Assembly (NCBI GenBank): GCA_000751595.1
Contig: CCMH01000037.1
Span: 1 to 64,000 of the forward strand
Length of the DNA: 64,000 bases
Source of the DNA: Weeksella massiliensis
Lineage (GTDB): Bacteria; Bacteroidota; Bacteroidia; Flavobacteriales; Weeksellaceae
Reading direction: 5' to 3'
Part shown: in pieces, positions 53,008-60,798 of the stretch
Layout of the letters: each line of letters begins with the position of its first letter
Position numbering within the stretch: position 1 is the first letter of the stretch
The notes under the pieces: generated by a model
Database searches by the model: none
What the model was told of the DNA's origin: nothing
What the model saw: the letters and a program-made list of their open reading frames with translations, nothing else
Translations under genes and position numbers: made by a program

Positions 53008-53958
53008 GTGGCACAAAAAATAAAAAAGAAAACCGTATACCGAGATGTCTTTGGGCATCTTTTTTTTCTGAAAAGAATCTTGATTTTCATCTTGGGCGGA
53101 CTTACGTATAATCGATATAATGGATTTAATAAACTAAAAGTTAGTGGAACTGCGAAATTAAAGGATTTACCAAAAACCAATGTTCTTTTTGTCTCGAATC
53201 ATCAAACATATTTTGCAGACGTTTTTGCAATGTATCATGTTTTTTGTAGTGTGCAGAATGGTTTTGTGGATACCATCAAAAATCCAATCTATCTCCTCAA
53301 TCCCAAAATAGACTTCTATTATGTGGCAGCAGAAGAAACGATGAAAGATTCTTTGCTTACCAAACTTTTTGCTTATACCGGTGCGGTAACAGTGAAACGA
53401 ACCTGGCGAGCAAAAGGAGAAAATGTGAATAGAAAAGTTGATTTAAGTGAAATTTCTAATATCGATAAAGCCATCCAAAATGGCTGGGTAGTAACTTTTC
53501 CGCAAGGAACAACCAAAGCTTTTGCACCCGGACGTCGTGGGACGGCACATCTTATCAAGACCAATAAACCAATCGTTATCCCGGTAGTGATTGATGGTTT
53601 TCGACGCGCTTTTGATAAGAAAGGTTTATTGATAAAAAAGAAAGGAATTCGTGCAACCATGACTTTTAAAGATCCGTTGGATATTGATTATGAAAATGAT
53701 TCTTCGGATGTGATTATGAGAAAAATTATGGATGCTATCGAGCAGTCGCCAGAGTACAATAAAGTGAAAACAATGGATGAGATTTTAGAAGAATATCAAT
53801 CGGTTTCATTAGACGATTACTTGAGTGAGGACGAAGAAATGAACGAAAAAGAAATCGAAGAATTAGAATCAACACAAGATCAATCATCAAAAATAGAAGA
53901 TCAAACAAACGAAAATACAACACAAGACGATTCTTCTAACAAGACAACCAAAGAATAA
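53008..53958 (+). CDS. Lysophospholipid acyltransferase (PlsC-like) with acidic tail
   Basis: The 316-residue protein starts with GTG. The PlsC catalytic motif appears as SNHQTYFADVFAMYH, with five residues between His and Asp where the usual HX4D has four. The FPEGTRS motif is replaced by FPQGTTKAFAPG. Residues ~245-316 are a Glu/Asp/Ser-rich low-complexity tail. It probably acylates lysophosphatidic acid or a related lipid. These variants suggest a Bacteroidota-specific subgroup. It is directly adjacent to mpl (0 nt gap). Confidence 0.8.
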   Translation: MAQKIKKKTVYRDVFGHLFFLKRILIFILGGLTYNRYNGFNKLKVSGTAKLKDLPKTNVLFVSNHQTYFADVFAMYHVFCSVQNGFVDTIKNPIYLLNPKIDFYYVAAEETMKDSLLTKLFAYTGAVTVKRTWRAKGENVNRKVDLSEISNIDKAIQNGWVVTFPQGTTKAFAPGRRGTAHLIKTNKPIVIPVVIDGFRRAFDKKGLLIKKKGIRATMTFKDPLDIDYENDSSDVIMRKIMDAIEQSPEYNKVKTMDEILEEYQSVSLDDYLSEDEEMNEKEIEELESTQDQSSKIEDQTNENTTQDDSSNKTTKE

Positions 53959-55314
53959 ATGAAAATGGGAAAAGTACATTTTATTGCTATCGGAGGCAGT
54001 GCAATGCATAATTTGGCAATTGCTTTACATGAAAAAGGCTATACCGTTACCGGTTCGGATGATGCAATTTACGAACCTTCTAAAACACGTTTGGCCGAAC
54101 GTGGTCTTTTGCCTGATGAACTTGGTTGGTTTCCAGAAAAAATTACCGAAGATTTGGACGCGGTTATTTTGGGTATGCATGCGCACGAAAACAATGCAGA
54201 AATGCTAAAAGCGCAAGAATTAGGCCTGAAAATCTATTCCTACCCAGAATATTTATACGAGCAATCCAAAGATAAAACCCGTATTGTAATTGGTGGTTCG
54301 CACGGGAAAACGACAATAACGTCTATGGTATTGCATGTTTTGCATTACCACGATATTGAGGTCGATTATATGGTCGGAGCGCAATTAGAAGGTTTTGATG
54401 TGATGGTGCATCTTACAGAAGAAAACGAATTCATGATAATGGAAGGCGATGAGTATCTTTCTTCTACATTGGATCGACGCTCGAAATTTTTATTGTATCA
54501 ACCCAATATTGCTTTGATTAGCGGGATTGCTTGGGATCATATCAATGTTTTTCCGACTTTCGAAAATTACAAAGAACAATTTATCAAGTTCGGAGAAAGC
54601 ATTGTCAACGGAGGAGCTTTGGTGTACAATTCGATGGATGAAAATGTGCTCGATGTGGTAGAAAAAATCGAAAAACCCTTGAAAAAATTTCCGTATCAAT
54701 TGCCAGAATACACGATAGAGGACGGGATAACTTATCTTTCTACCGAAGAAGGACCGATTCCGTTAGAAGTTTTTGGAGAACATAATTTGATGAATTTAGA
54801 GGGAGCCAAAGAAATCTGTAAACAAATTGGTCTGATGGAAGAGGATTTTTATGAAGCCATTCAGTCTTTTTCAGGAGCATCGAAACGATTAGAATTGATC
54901 AATCGTACCAAAGATTTTGTGGCTTATAAAGATTTTGCGCATGCGCCTAGCAAGGTAACATCGGTAACAAAAGCTGTTAGAGAGCAATTTCCGACCAAAA
55001 AAATTGTCGCTTGTTTAGAGATTCATACTTATTCTTCGTTGAATGCAGAATTTCTTTCACAATACAAAGACGCGTTAGCTACAGCCGATGAAAAAATTGT
55101 GTTTTATGATCCCGAAGCCTTGAAAATAAAAAGAATGCAAATGATTTCGGAAGAAGATATCAAAAATGGCTTCAATGATCAAACGATTCGTGTGATGACG
55201 AATCCAGAAGAATTAAAAACATATTTACAACAAGAGAATAAGGAAAATAAAGTCTTCTTGATGATGAGTTCCGGAAGTTTCGGTGGCTTAGATCTGAAAG
55301 CACTATTTTCTTGA
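53959..55314 (+). CDS. mpl: UDP-N-acetylmuramate:L-Ala-gamma-D-Glu-meso-DAP ligase (Mpl-type Mur ligase)
   Basis: The 451-residue Mur ligase recycles cell-wall tripeptide by joining it to UDP-MurNAc. It has VHFIAIGGSAMHNLAIALHE (UDP-binding), IGGSHGKTTITSMVLHVL (ATP-binding P-loop), EGDEYLSSTLDRRSKF, ISGIAWDHINVFPTFE and KDFAHAPSKVTSVTKAV. The last Mur motif matches Mpl better than MurC. Start at 53959 or two codons later (MGKVHF). It ends a three-gene run with the Nudix and acyltransferase genes. Confidence 0.88.
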   Translation: MKMGKVHFIAIGGSAMHNLAIALHEKGYTVTGSDDAIYEPSKTRLAERGLLPDELGWFPEKITEDLDAVILGMHAHENNAEMLKAQELGLKIYSYPEYLYEQSKDKTRIVIGGSHGKTTITSMVLHVLHYHDIEVDYMVGAQLEGFDVMVHLTEENEFMIMEGDEYLSSTLDRRSKFLLYQPNIALISGIAWDHINVFPTFENYKEQFIKFGESIVNGGALVYNSMDENVLDVVEKIEKPLKKFPYQLPEYTIEDGITYLSTEEGPIPLEVFGEHNLMNLEGAKEICKQIGLMEEDFYEAIQSFSGASKRLELINRTKDFVAYKDFAHAPSKVTSVTKAVREQFPTKKIVACLEIHTYSSLNAEFLSQYKDALATADEKIVFYDPEALKIKRMQMISEEDIKNGFNDQTIRVMTNPEELKTYLQQENKENKVFLMMSSGSFGGLDLKALFS

Positions 55315-55353
55315 TAGTAAGGAAACTAACACCTGAAAAACTAAAATTATTTT

Positions 55354-55383
55354 TTGCTAATTAGAAAAAGAGTTGTAAATTTG
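55354..55383 (+). promoter_or_regulatory. Promoter of the orphan riboswitch-like element
   Basis: TTG at 55354-55356, part of TTTTTG, and TAAATTTG at 55376-55383 are separated by exactly 19 nt, a perfect Bacteroidota promoter. It points toward the aptamer at 55447 and the 3' end of the histidine kinase gene. Confidence 0.7.
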
Positions 55384-55446
55384 CGACCAAATCACTGTTA
55401 GTAATAAGAGTAATTTTAGTTTTTAAAGTTTTTTTCAATTAAAAAC

Positions 55447-55521
55447 ATTTGTATAAACTCATAATACGGTTGAGTGTTTCTACGGCGAACCATCGAAATT
55501 TGCTTCTACAAATTGTTTTTT
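55447..55521 (+). ncRNA. Purine riboswitch-like aptamer without a downstream gene
   Basis: The element has P1 ATTTGTA (55447-55453) with TACAAAT (55507-55513), P2 ACTCA/TGAGT enclosing TAATACGG, J2/3 GTTTCTAC, a P3 arm (GGC.../...GCT) and J3/1 TTCTAC, then GTTTTTT. All core elements of the purine aptamer are present. The base before the specificity C is T where the purL copy has A, so it may be a variant or a decaying copy. The plus strand downstream is antisense to the histidine kinase gene; there is no gene to control. Confidence 0.65.
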
Positions 55522-56908
55522 ACTTCTTGTTGAATTTCAACTGAATTTCAGTTCCTATTTCTTTCACGCTTTTTATCGTCCAATCAATCTCTGCTAAGTC
55601 AGCCAATTTTTTTGCGATATTCAGACCCAAACCAACTCCAGAAAAAGTTTCGTTTTCTACGTCATCCGACCGAAAATGTCGATTTTCTATCCGTAGAACA
55701 TCTTCCGCTTTCATGCCGATTCCGTTATCTTTTATCGACAAGAAATACGTGTTTCTTTCTTGCTTAGATGAGATAGTAATCTGTCCTTTTGGCGAAGTAT
55801 ATTTTATAGCATTAGACAAAATATTATCCAAAATAATTTCGATAAATTCTCGATAATTTTCGGTAGTAAAGGAATGGAGTTGATTAATGTTTGTAATGAT
55901 TTGTTTTTCGTGAAGCAACAAATCGAAGCGTTCGAGCGTGTGTAAAACTTCTTCTTTTAGATCGAAATTAGTTTTCTTTAGTTGCAAACTATTATTTTCT
56001 ACGCGCGACAAAAGTAAAAATTGTTCGACCAAAGCGTCTAAACGATCGACTTGTTTTAGGGTATAGTTTATTTTTTCCTGATACTCTTTTTGTGTTCGTT
56101 CTCGTCGAATCAAAATTCCTAAAGTTCCTTTTATAATCGCCAACGGCGTTCGTAATTCATGAGAAGCATCGGCCGAAAATTGTTTGGCTTTGATGATCTG
56201 ATATTCCAATCGATCCAATAAAGAATTGATTGTTTTTGCCAGTTGATACAATTCATCTTTCCTTGTCGGTAGCGGAATTCGTTCGGATAAAGTGCTTTCT
56301 GAAATCGATTGTGCTGTATCGATGATGTCGAATACTGGTCGAATGGCTTTGGCTGCAATCCATCGTGCAGAAATAAAAATTACTAAAACCGAAACCGGAA
56401 ATAAAATCAATAAAACCAAACGTAAATAATCCAACGCCAATTCGTTGTGTTTTGGCGAAACTCCTATCACAACATACCCTACAATTTCACCATGATGAAT
56501 TAGTTTTGCTTGCGAAATAAGCAAATCAAAAGAATTGATTTTGGTAGAATATGGTGTATTTTCTTTTTTCTTTTTGTTCCATGGAATTTGGTTCTGAACC
56601 AAGTTAGGCGATTTTTCTACCAAACGAAAATGAGCATCGTAGATTGCAATAAAAACGGGATTCAAAGCTAAATCTGTATGTTCGATTTCTTCCCATTCTC
56701 GTGGTTCTACAAATTCTCGAAACGTGTCTTGCTGAGCCACAAAGGTCACATGATGCTCGATTTCTTCGTTCAACGTTTCATTCATCGTTTGATTGATTCC
56801 ACGATAAACCGTAAAATAAATAGCGCTACAAATCAACAATTGAATCACCGAAAAGGTAAAGCTGTAGTAAAGTGCAATTCTATTTTTTAGGGCAATTTTC
56901 TCAAACAT
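55520..56908 (-). CDS. Sensor histidine kinase
   Basis: The 462-residue kinase has a first membrane helix at ~12-35, a periplasmic sensor of ~125 residues, a second helix (LVLLILFPVSVLVIFISARW), a HAMP domain (ESTLSERIPLPTRKDELYQL), the HisKA site FSADASHELRTPLAIIKG with phospho-acceptor His, and HATPase motifs NAIKYTSPKGQITIS, IKDNGIGM and GVGLGLNIAKKLA. It is the last gene of a four-gene operon and overlaps the response regulator gene by 8 nt. Layout resembles PmrB/QseC-type kinases. Confidence 0.9.
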   Translation of the reverse strand: MFEKIALKNRIALYYSFTFSVIQLLICSAIYFTVYRGINQTMNETLNEEIEHHVTFVAQQDTFREFVEPREWEEIEHTDLALNPVFIAIYDAHFRLVEKSPNLVQNQIPWNKKKKENTPYSTKINSFDLLISQAKLIHHGEIVGYVVIGVSPKHNELALDYLRLVLLILFPVSVLVIFISARWIAAKAIRPVFDIIDTAQSISESTLSERIPLPTRKDELYQLAKTINSLLDRLEYQIIKAKQFSADASHELRTPLAIIKGTLGILIRRERTQKEYQEKINYTLKQVDRLDALVEQFLLLSRVENNSLQLKKTNFDLKEEVLHTLERFDLLLHEKQIITNINQLHSFTTENYREFIEIILDNILSNAIKYTSPKGQITISSKQERNTYFLSIKDNGIGMKAEDVLRIENRHFRSDDVENETFSGVGLGLNIAKKLADLAEIDWTIKSVKEIGTEIQLKFNKK

Positions 56909-57584
56909 CGCTGCTCATAAATCCTACTCCACGAATGGTTCGCAGCCGAGGATCATCTTTTTTTAGGTTCAATTTTTTTCGGATTGCATTCACAAAAACA
57001 TCGATTACACTGCTATCGTAATCAAAATGAATATCCCAAACATTTTCTAGAATTTCTTTTCGGGTACAAACACGATTTTTATGTATGAAAAGATACTGTA
57101 ATAATTCGAATTCCTTGTGGGTAAGATCAATTAATTCTTGGTTAGAATAAACTTGATGCGTTTGTTGATCAAGCGCTATCGAACCAAATTGCAAGCGGTT
57201 TTGGTAGGATGAAGCACGTAAATAAACCTGAATTCGAGCCACCAATTCATTAAAATCAAAAGGTTTTTTCAGGTAATCATTTGCACCAGCATGCAAACCT
57301 TCAATCGTGTCTTGCACCGTATCTTTGGCTGTGATAAAAATTATCGGAGTATTTTGATTGATGTTTTCTGTATTTCTTATTGTTTTGCAAACCTCTAAAC
57401 CCGAAATATCCAAAATCATCCAATCCAGTAAAATCACATCAAAAAGAGATTCTTGAGTTTTTTTTATCGCCTCCAAACCGCTGAAACAATGCGTTGTTTG
57501 CATATTTTCTTCTTGCAAACCTTGAATCATAAAATTGGCGATTCCAACTTCATCTTCTACCAATAATATCGAGGTGTTTTTCAT
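56901..57584 (-). CDS. OmpR-family response regulator
   Basis: The 227-residue protein has a receiver domain (ILLVEDEVGIANFMIQGL, phospho-acceptor Asp in VILLDWMILDISG, Lys in YLKKPFDFNEL) and a winged-helix DNA-binding domain (LTHKEFELLQYLFIHKNRVC, DSSVIDVFVNAIRKKLNLKK, TIRGVGFMS). It overlaps the lipid kinase gene by 4 nt and the histidine kinase gene by 8 nt. A perfect CTTAAG-N5-CTTAAG direct repeat lies upstream of the operon and is a likely binding site for it. Confidence 0.92.
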   Translation of the reverse strand: MKNTSILLVEDEVGIANFMIQGLQEENMQTTHCFSGLEAIKKTQESLFDVILLDWMILDISGLEVCKTIRNTENINQNTPIIFITAKDTVQDTIEGLHAGANDYLKKPFDFNELVARIQVYLRASSYQNRLQFGSIALDQQTHQVYSNQELIDLTHKEFELLQYLFIHKNRVCTRKEILENVWDIHFDYDSSVIDVFVNAIRKKLNLKKDDPRLRTIRGVGFMSSDV

Positions 57585-58477
57585 GATAATTTTTTAGGTA
57601 TGATGACTTTCAATGCTTCTGGTACTACGGAAATAGAAATTTTATTGGTCGGAAAAATTATTGCTTCACCATCGACTTGAGCCAGTATTTCTGATTCGTC
57701 TGTGATAATTTCGACTTGCTGAATCGTTTGTTGTGATACTTGTTTCATCTTATCCAATCGGCGCGTAAGCACATGCAAAGAAAAGAGAATTTGCTCGAAA
57801 AAGTCGAGTTTTTTCACTCCTAAAAAATTCAATCGATGATCGTTTATTTTGGCATCGGGCGTAAAAGAAATGCCATATCCTGCTTCATTAGAATTAGAAC
57901 AAAACAGAAAAAAATAGTCTTCTTCTTTGCTTGTTTGCTGATCGATACAGGTACGAAATTTTTTTGCACGATATTTCAGTAATGCCTTACAACTCGCAAG
58001 GGTATAACCAAGAAAATTTCGGGTTGTTCTTTTACTGTATTGATGAATTACAGCTGCATCGATACCGAATCCGATATTGCTAAAAAAATAGTAATTGTTG
58101 ACTTTTCCTACATCGATTGGCATGGTAAATTGTTGTAAAATTACCTCGAATGCTTGATGGTTATTTTTCGGAATATCTAAATGAGAAGCCAACCCATTTC
58201 CCGAACCAATCGGAATAATCCCTAACGGAATTCCTGTCCCAATCAAGGTTTGGGCAACTTCATTGATAGTTCCATCGCCACCACATGCAATAATTGTTTT
58301 CGGATTTTGATGAACGATTCGTTTGGCCAAATGAGTTGCATGTCCTGGATTTTGGGTGAAATGAATTTCAAAATCAATTGATTTTGTAGAAAAATAGCGA
58401 TCAATTTTTCGAGCAAGTTGACGTCCTTTTCCTTTCCCTGAAATGGGATTGACTAAAAAAACAAGACTATTTTTCAT
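57581..58477 (-). CDS. Diacylglycerol/lipid kinase (YegS/DagK family)
   Basis: The 298-residue lipid kinase has FLVNPISGKGKGRQLARKID, IIACGGDGTINEVAQTLIGT (nucleotide-binding GGDGT) and LGIIPIGSGNGLASHLDIPK. It phosphorylates diacylglycerol or a related lipid. Next to an LTA synthase-like transferase it would recycle the diacylglycerol released when phosphatidyl donors lose their head group. Overlaps of 11 and 4 nt with its neighbours show tight coupling. Confidence 0.9.
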   Translation of the reverse strand: MKNSLVFLVNPISGKGKGRQLARKIDRYFSTKSIDFEIHFTQNPGHATHLAKRIVHQNPKTIIACGGDGTINEVAQTLIGTGIPLGIIPIGSGNGLASHLDIPKNNHQAFEVILQQFTMPIDVGKVNNYYFFSNIGFGIDAAVIHQYSKRTTRNFLGYTLASCKALLKYRAKKFRTCIDQQTSKEEDYFFLFCSNSNEAGYGISFTPDAKINDHRLNFLGVKKLDFFEQILFSLHVLTRRLDKMKQVSQQTIQQVEIITDESEILAQVDGEAIIFPTNKISISVVPEALKVIIPKKLS

Positions 58478-60428
58478 TCAATAAATGATTGCTAAATAAA
58501 TAATCGGCAGTTTGATAATTTGAAATTATCGACTTCTGAAAGTTCGGATTTATTTTCACTTCTTCCAAATCTTCATGATTCCAAATATATTGATTGCCTT
58601 TCTTTTGATCAGATAAAATAAAAACATCTTGTCCTTTTTTCATTCCGAGTTTTATGTAGGTGCCAACAAAAGAGCGAGGTTGATAAGTTTTGTCGAACAC
58701 ATCTTTTCCGTAGAATTGAGAAACGTACGTCCAATTCAACATCGAAAATAAAGTCGGGAAAATATCGATCTGAGAAACTTCTTGTGTAACATTTTGGTTG
58801 GCATGTGAAGGTAAATTATAAATAAATGCCGGAATGTGATGGTTTTTCACATCGATCGCATCTTTACCTGCACTGCTTGCACAGTGGTCGGCAATAAAAA
58901 TAAATACCGTATTGTGGAACCAAGGTTTTTGTTTGGCTTTTTGTAGAAAATCTCCTATCGCAAAATCGGCATATTTCACTGCGCCCTGTCTTCCGCTTCC
59001 AGATGGAATGTCTATTTTTCCGGTTTCGTAAGTGTAGGGTTTATGATTGGAGGTCGTCATGACAAATGCAAAAAATGGTTGTTTTGTGGAATATTTTTCA
59101 TCAGCAACTTTCAGTACTTTTCGATAAATATCGTCATCTGCAATTCCCCACGCATTCTCGAAGGTTACTTCGTCATCCTTAATTGTATAACGTTTGGTAT
59201 TGATTTTATCACTCAAAATACTTCCTCGTCCACGATCATAAATATCAAAACCATTTCCACCAAAAAACGCATTCATATTATCAAAATAACCATCGCCACC
59301 ATAAAAAAATAGATTTTGATAACCTTTTTCTTTAAAAACAGAAGAAATCGTGTACAAGTTTTGGTTATCGACGCGTTTCACAATACTGTTGCCCGGCGTA
59401 GGAGGAATCGAGAGCGTAACAGCTTCCATTCCGCGAACAGTTCTCGTTCCGTTGGCATACATATTCGAGAAAAAAACGCTGTTTTGTGCAAGTTGGTTTA
59501 AGTTAGGAGTAATAGGTTGGTTGTTGTATTTTTCTTGCATAAAAGAAGCGCTCATGCTTTCCATCATCACAAAAATGACATTCGGTTTTTGTTCTTTTTC
59601 GGTAGGATTTGGAGCATGAATTGTTCTGCGCAATGGATTTTTATAGGTAGGATCGAAGGTTGTTTTCGAATCGTATAATTCTGTTTTCACTTGAGTGAAA
59701 GCCTCTTCGATCGGAATGTTTTCGTAATGTTCATCGTATTTGAGATGATTATTTCTGAAGGCAGAGAAAAAAGAAAATATACCTGCTTTCGAGATTTCGT
59801 TGTTGTATCGATTGGTTGAGGTCGAGCTTGTGTCATTGTTCAAGAAATACATCGTACCAAAAACCAAAAGAAGGTTGACTCCAAAAACACTCCATTTCAA
59901 CGATTTTTTTGGCTGAGAGTGAAATGTTTCGTAAAATATATTTCTTTTTTTTGCAACAAAAATCGTAATCAAAGTAATCAGAACTATTCCGCTAATCAAT
60001 ATTGTTAAAGGGTAAGATTCTTGTATGTTTTTTACGACTTCGTAAGTATAGATAAGATAATCGACTGCGATAAAATTAAATCTACTTTTAAATTCGTCCC
60101 AAAAGGTAATTTCGGCAAAAAATGTGAAATAGAGAATGAGAAGAAATATAGTAAAAAGGAAATAAACAACGATTCGGTCTACCAAAGAATTGATCCATTT
60201 GTTGGGGAGAAGGAGAAAGTAAATGCTAAAAAACAAGGTGAAACAACTTACTACAGCTACATCGTACAACAATCCAAAAAATAAAGTAGGAAGTACGGAA
60301 GTCAAATGCCAATCGAAATCTTGATGAACCCAAATAGCAAAAATTATCCGGATTAGAAAAGATAAAGAAATAAATAAAAGACTGAAGAACAGGACTATGC
60401 TGTATCGGTTATCGAAGCATTTTTTCAT
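58467..60428 (-). CDS. LTA synthase/phosphoethanolamine-transferase-like sulfatase-fold membrane protein
   Basis: I place the start at MKKCFDNRYSIVLFFSLLFI (60428); an upstream Met at 60506 adds 26 residues across the regulatory box. The ~653-residue protein has five membrane helices (to residue ~210) and a periplasmic sulfatase-like domain: NVIFVMMESMSASFMQEKYN with the metal-binding Glu, NGTRTVRGMEA with the likely catalytic Thr, FFYGGDGYFDNM, and FIFIADHCASSAGKD. It probably transfers phosphoglycerol or phosphoethanolamine to a lipid or glycan; a Gram-negative has no lipoteichoic acid. Confidence 0.82.
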   Translation of the reverse strand: MKKCFDNRYSIVLFFSLLFISLSFLIRIIFAIWVHQDFDWHLTSVLPTLFFGLLYDVAVVSCFTLFFSIYFLLLPNKWINSLVDRIVVYFLFTIFLLILYFTFFAEITFWDEFKSRFNFIAVDYLIYTYEVVKNIQESYPLTILISGIVLITLITIFVAKKRNIFYETFHSQPKKSLKWSVFGVNLLLVFGTMYFLNNDTSSTSTNRYNNEISKAGIFSFFSAFRNNHLKYDEHYENIPIEEAFTQVKTELYDSKTTFDPTYKNPLRRTIHAPNPTEKEQKPNVIFVMMESMSASFMQEKYNNQPITPNLNQLAQNSVFFSNMYANGTRTVRGMEAVTLSIPPTPGNSIVKRVDNQNLYTISSVFKEKGYQNLFFYGGDGYFDNMNAFFGGNGFDIYDRGRGSILSDKINTKRYTIKDDEVTFENAWGIADDDIYRKVLKVADEKYSTKQPFFAFVMTTSNHKPYTYETGKIDIPSGSGRQGAVKYADFAIGDFLQKAKQKPWFHNTVFIFIADHCASSAGKDAIDVKNHHIPAFIYNLPSHANQNVTQEVSQIDIFPTLFSMLNWTYVSQFYGKDVFDKTYQPRSFVGTYIKLGMKKGQDVFILSDQKKGNQYIWNHEDLEEVKINPNFQKSIISNYQTADYLFSNHLLNEK

Positions 60429-60497
60429 GAGTATTGAGGTTAAAATTCCTCTCAAAAGTAAGCGGGTAGGATGATTTAAGAAAGAGGGAAAGGTAGT

Positions 60498-60514
60498 CTT
60501 AAGCAAATCTTAAG
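60498..60514 (-). promoter_or_regulatory. CTTAAG-N5-CTTAAG direct repeat, candidate response-regulator box
   Basis: CTTAAG at 60498-60503 and 60509-60514 are separated by CAAAT, an 11-nt period as for OmpR-family dimers. It matches the enterobacterial PmrA box exactly and lies 70 nt before the start of the LTA synthase-like gene. Confidence 0.6.
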
Positions 60515-60564
60515 TTTCGAGAAAATGAATGTTGATAAGATTCATGATTAAAAAGATTTAATGA

Positions 60565-60595
60565 TTTGATAATTTTAATATTCTTTGTAATTTTG
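60565..60595 (+). promoter_or_regulatory. Promoter of purL
   Basis: TTTG at 60565-60568 and TAATTTTG at 60588-60595 with a 19-nt spacer form a perfect Bacteroidota promoter. The start of transcription would be near 60602, ~36 nt before the aptamer. Confidence 0.75.
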
Positions 60596-60637
60596 TAGCA
60601 CCTTAAAGTAAAGGAAATAGTTACATTTAGTTTACAA

Positions 60638-60713
60638 CATTTGTATAGCTCATAATATGGTTGAGTGTTTCTACGGCAGACCTTAATAAATTGCCACTAC
60701 AAATGATTTTTTT
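60638..60713 (+). ncRNA. Guanine-type purine riboswitch of purL
   Basis: P1 CATTTGTA/TACAAATG, P2 CTCA with TAATATGG and TTGAG, J2/3 TGTTTCTAC, P3 GGCA/TGCC, and J3/1 ACTAC with the C that specifies guanine. A run of seven T follows P1 after one base, so the ligand-stabilised P1 itself could act as a terminator stem. It lies upstream of purL, a usual target of purine control. Confidence 0.85.
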
Positions 60714-60731
60714 AGACCAAAAATCTAAAAA

Positions 60732-60798
60732 CATTGTTTGTTTTTATAAGCCATACAAGTTGTAGAAAACGTTTCACAAGAAGTGCCAAACAAACAAT
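60732..60798 (+). promoter_or_regulatory. Hairpin pairing the purL start codon
   Basis: CATTGTTTGTTT (60732-60743) is perfectly complementary over 12 bases to AAACAAACAATG (60787-60798), whose last three bases are the purL ATG. With a 43-nt loop it would hide the start codon in the mRNA. Confidence 0.6.
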
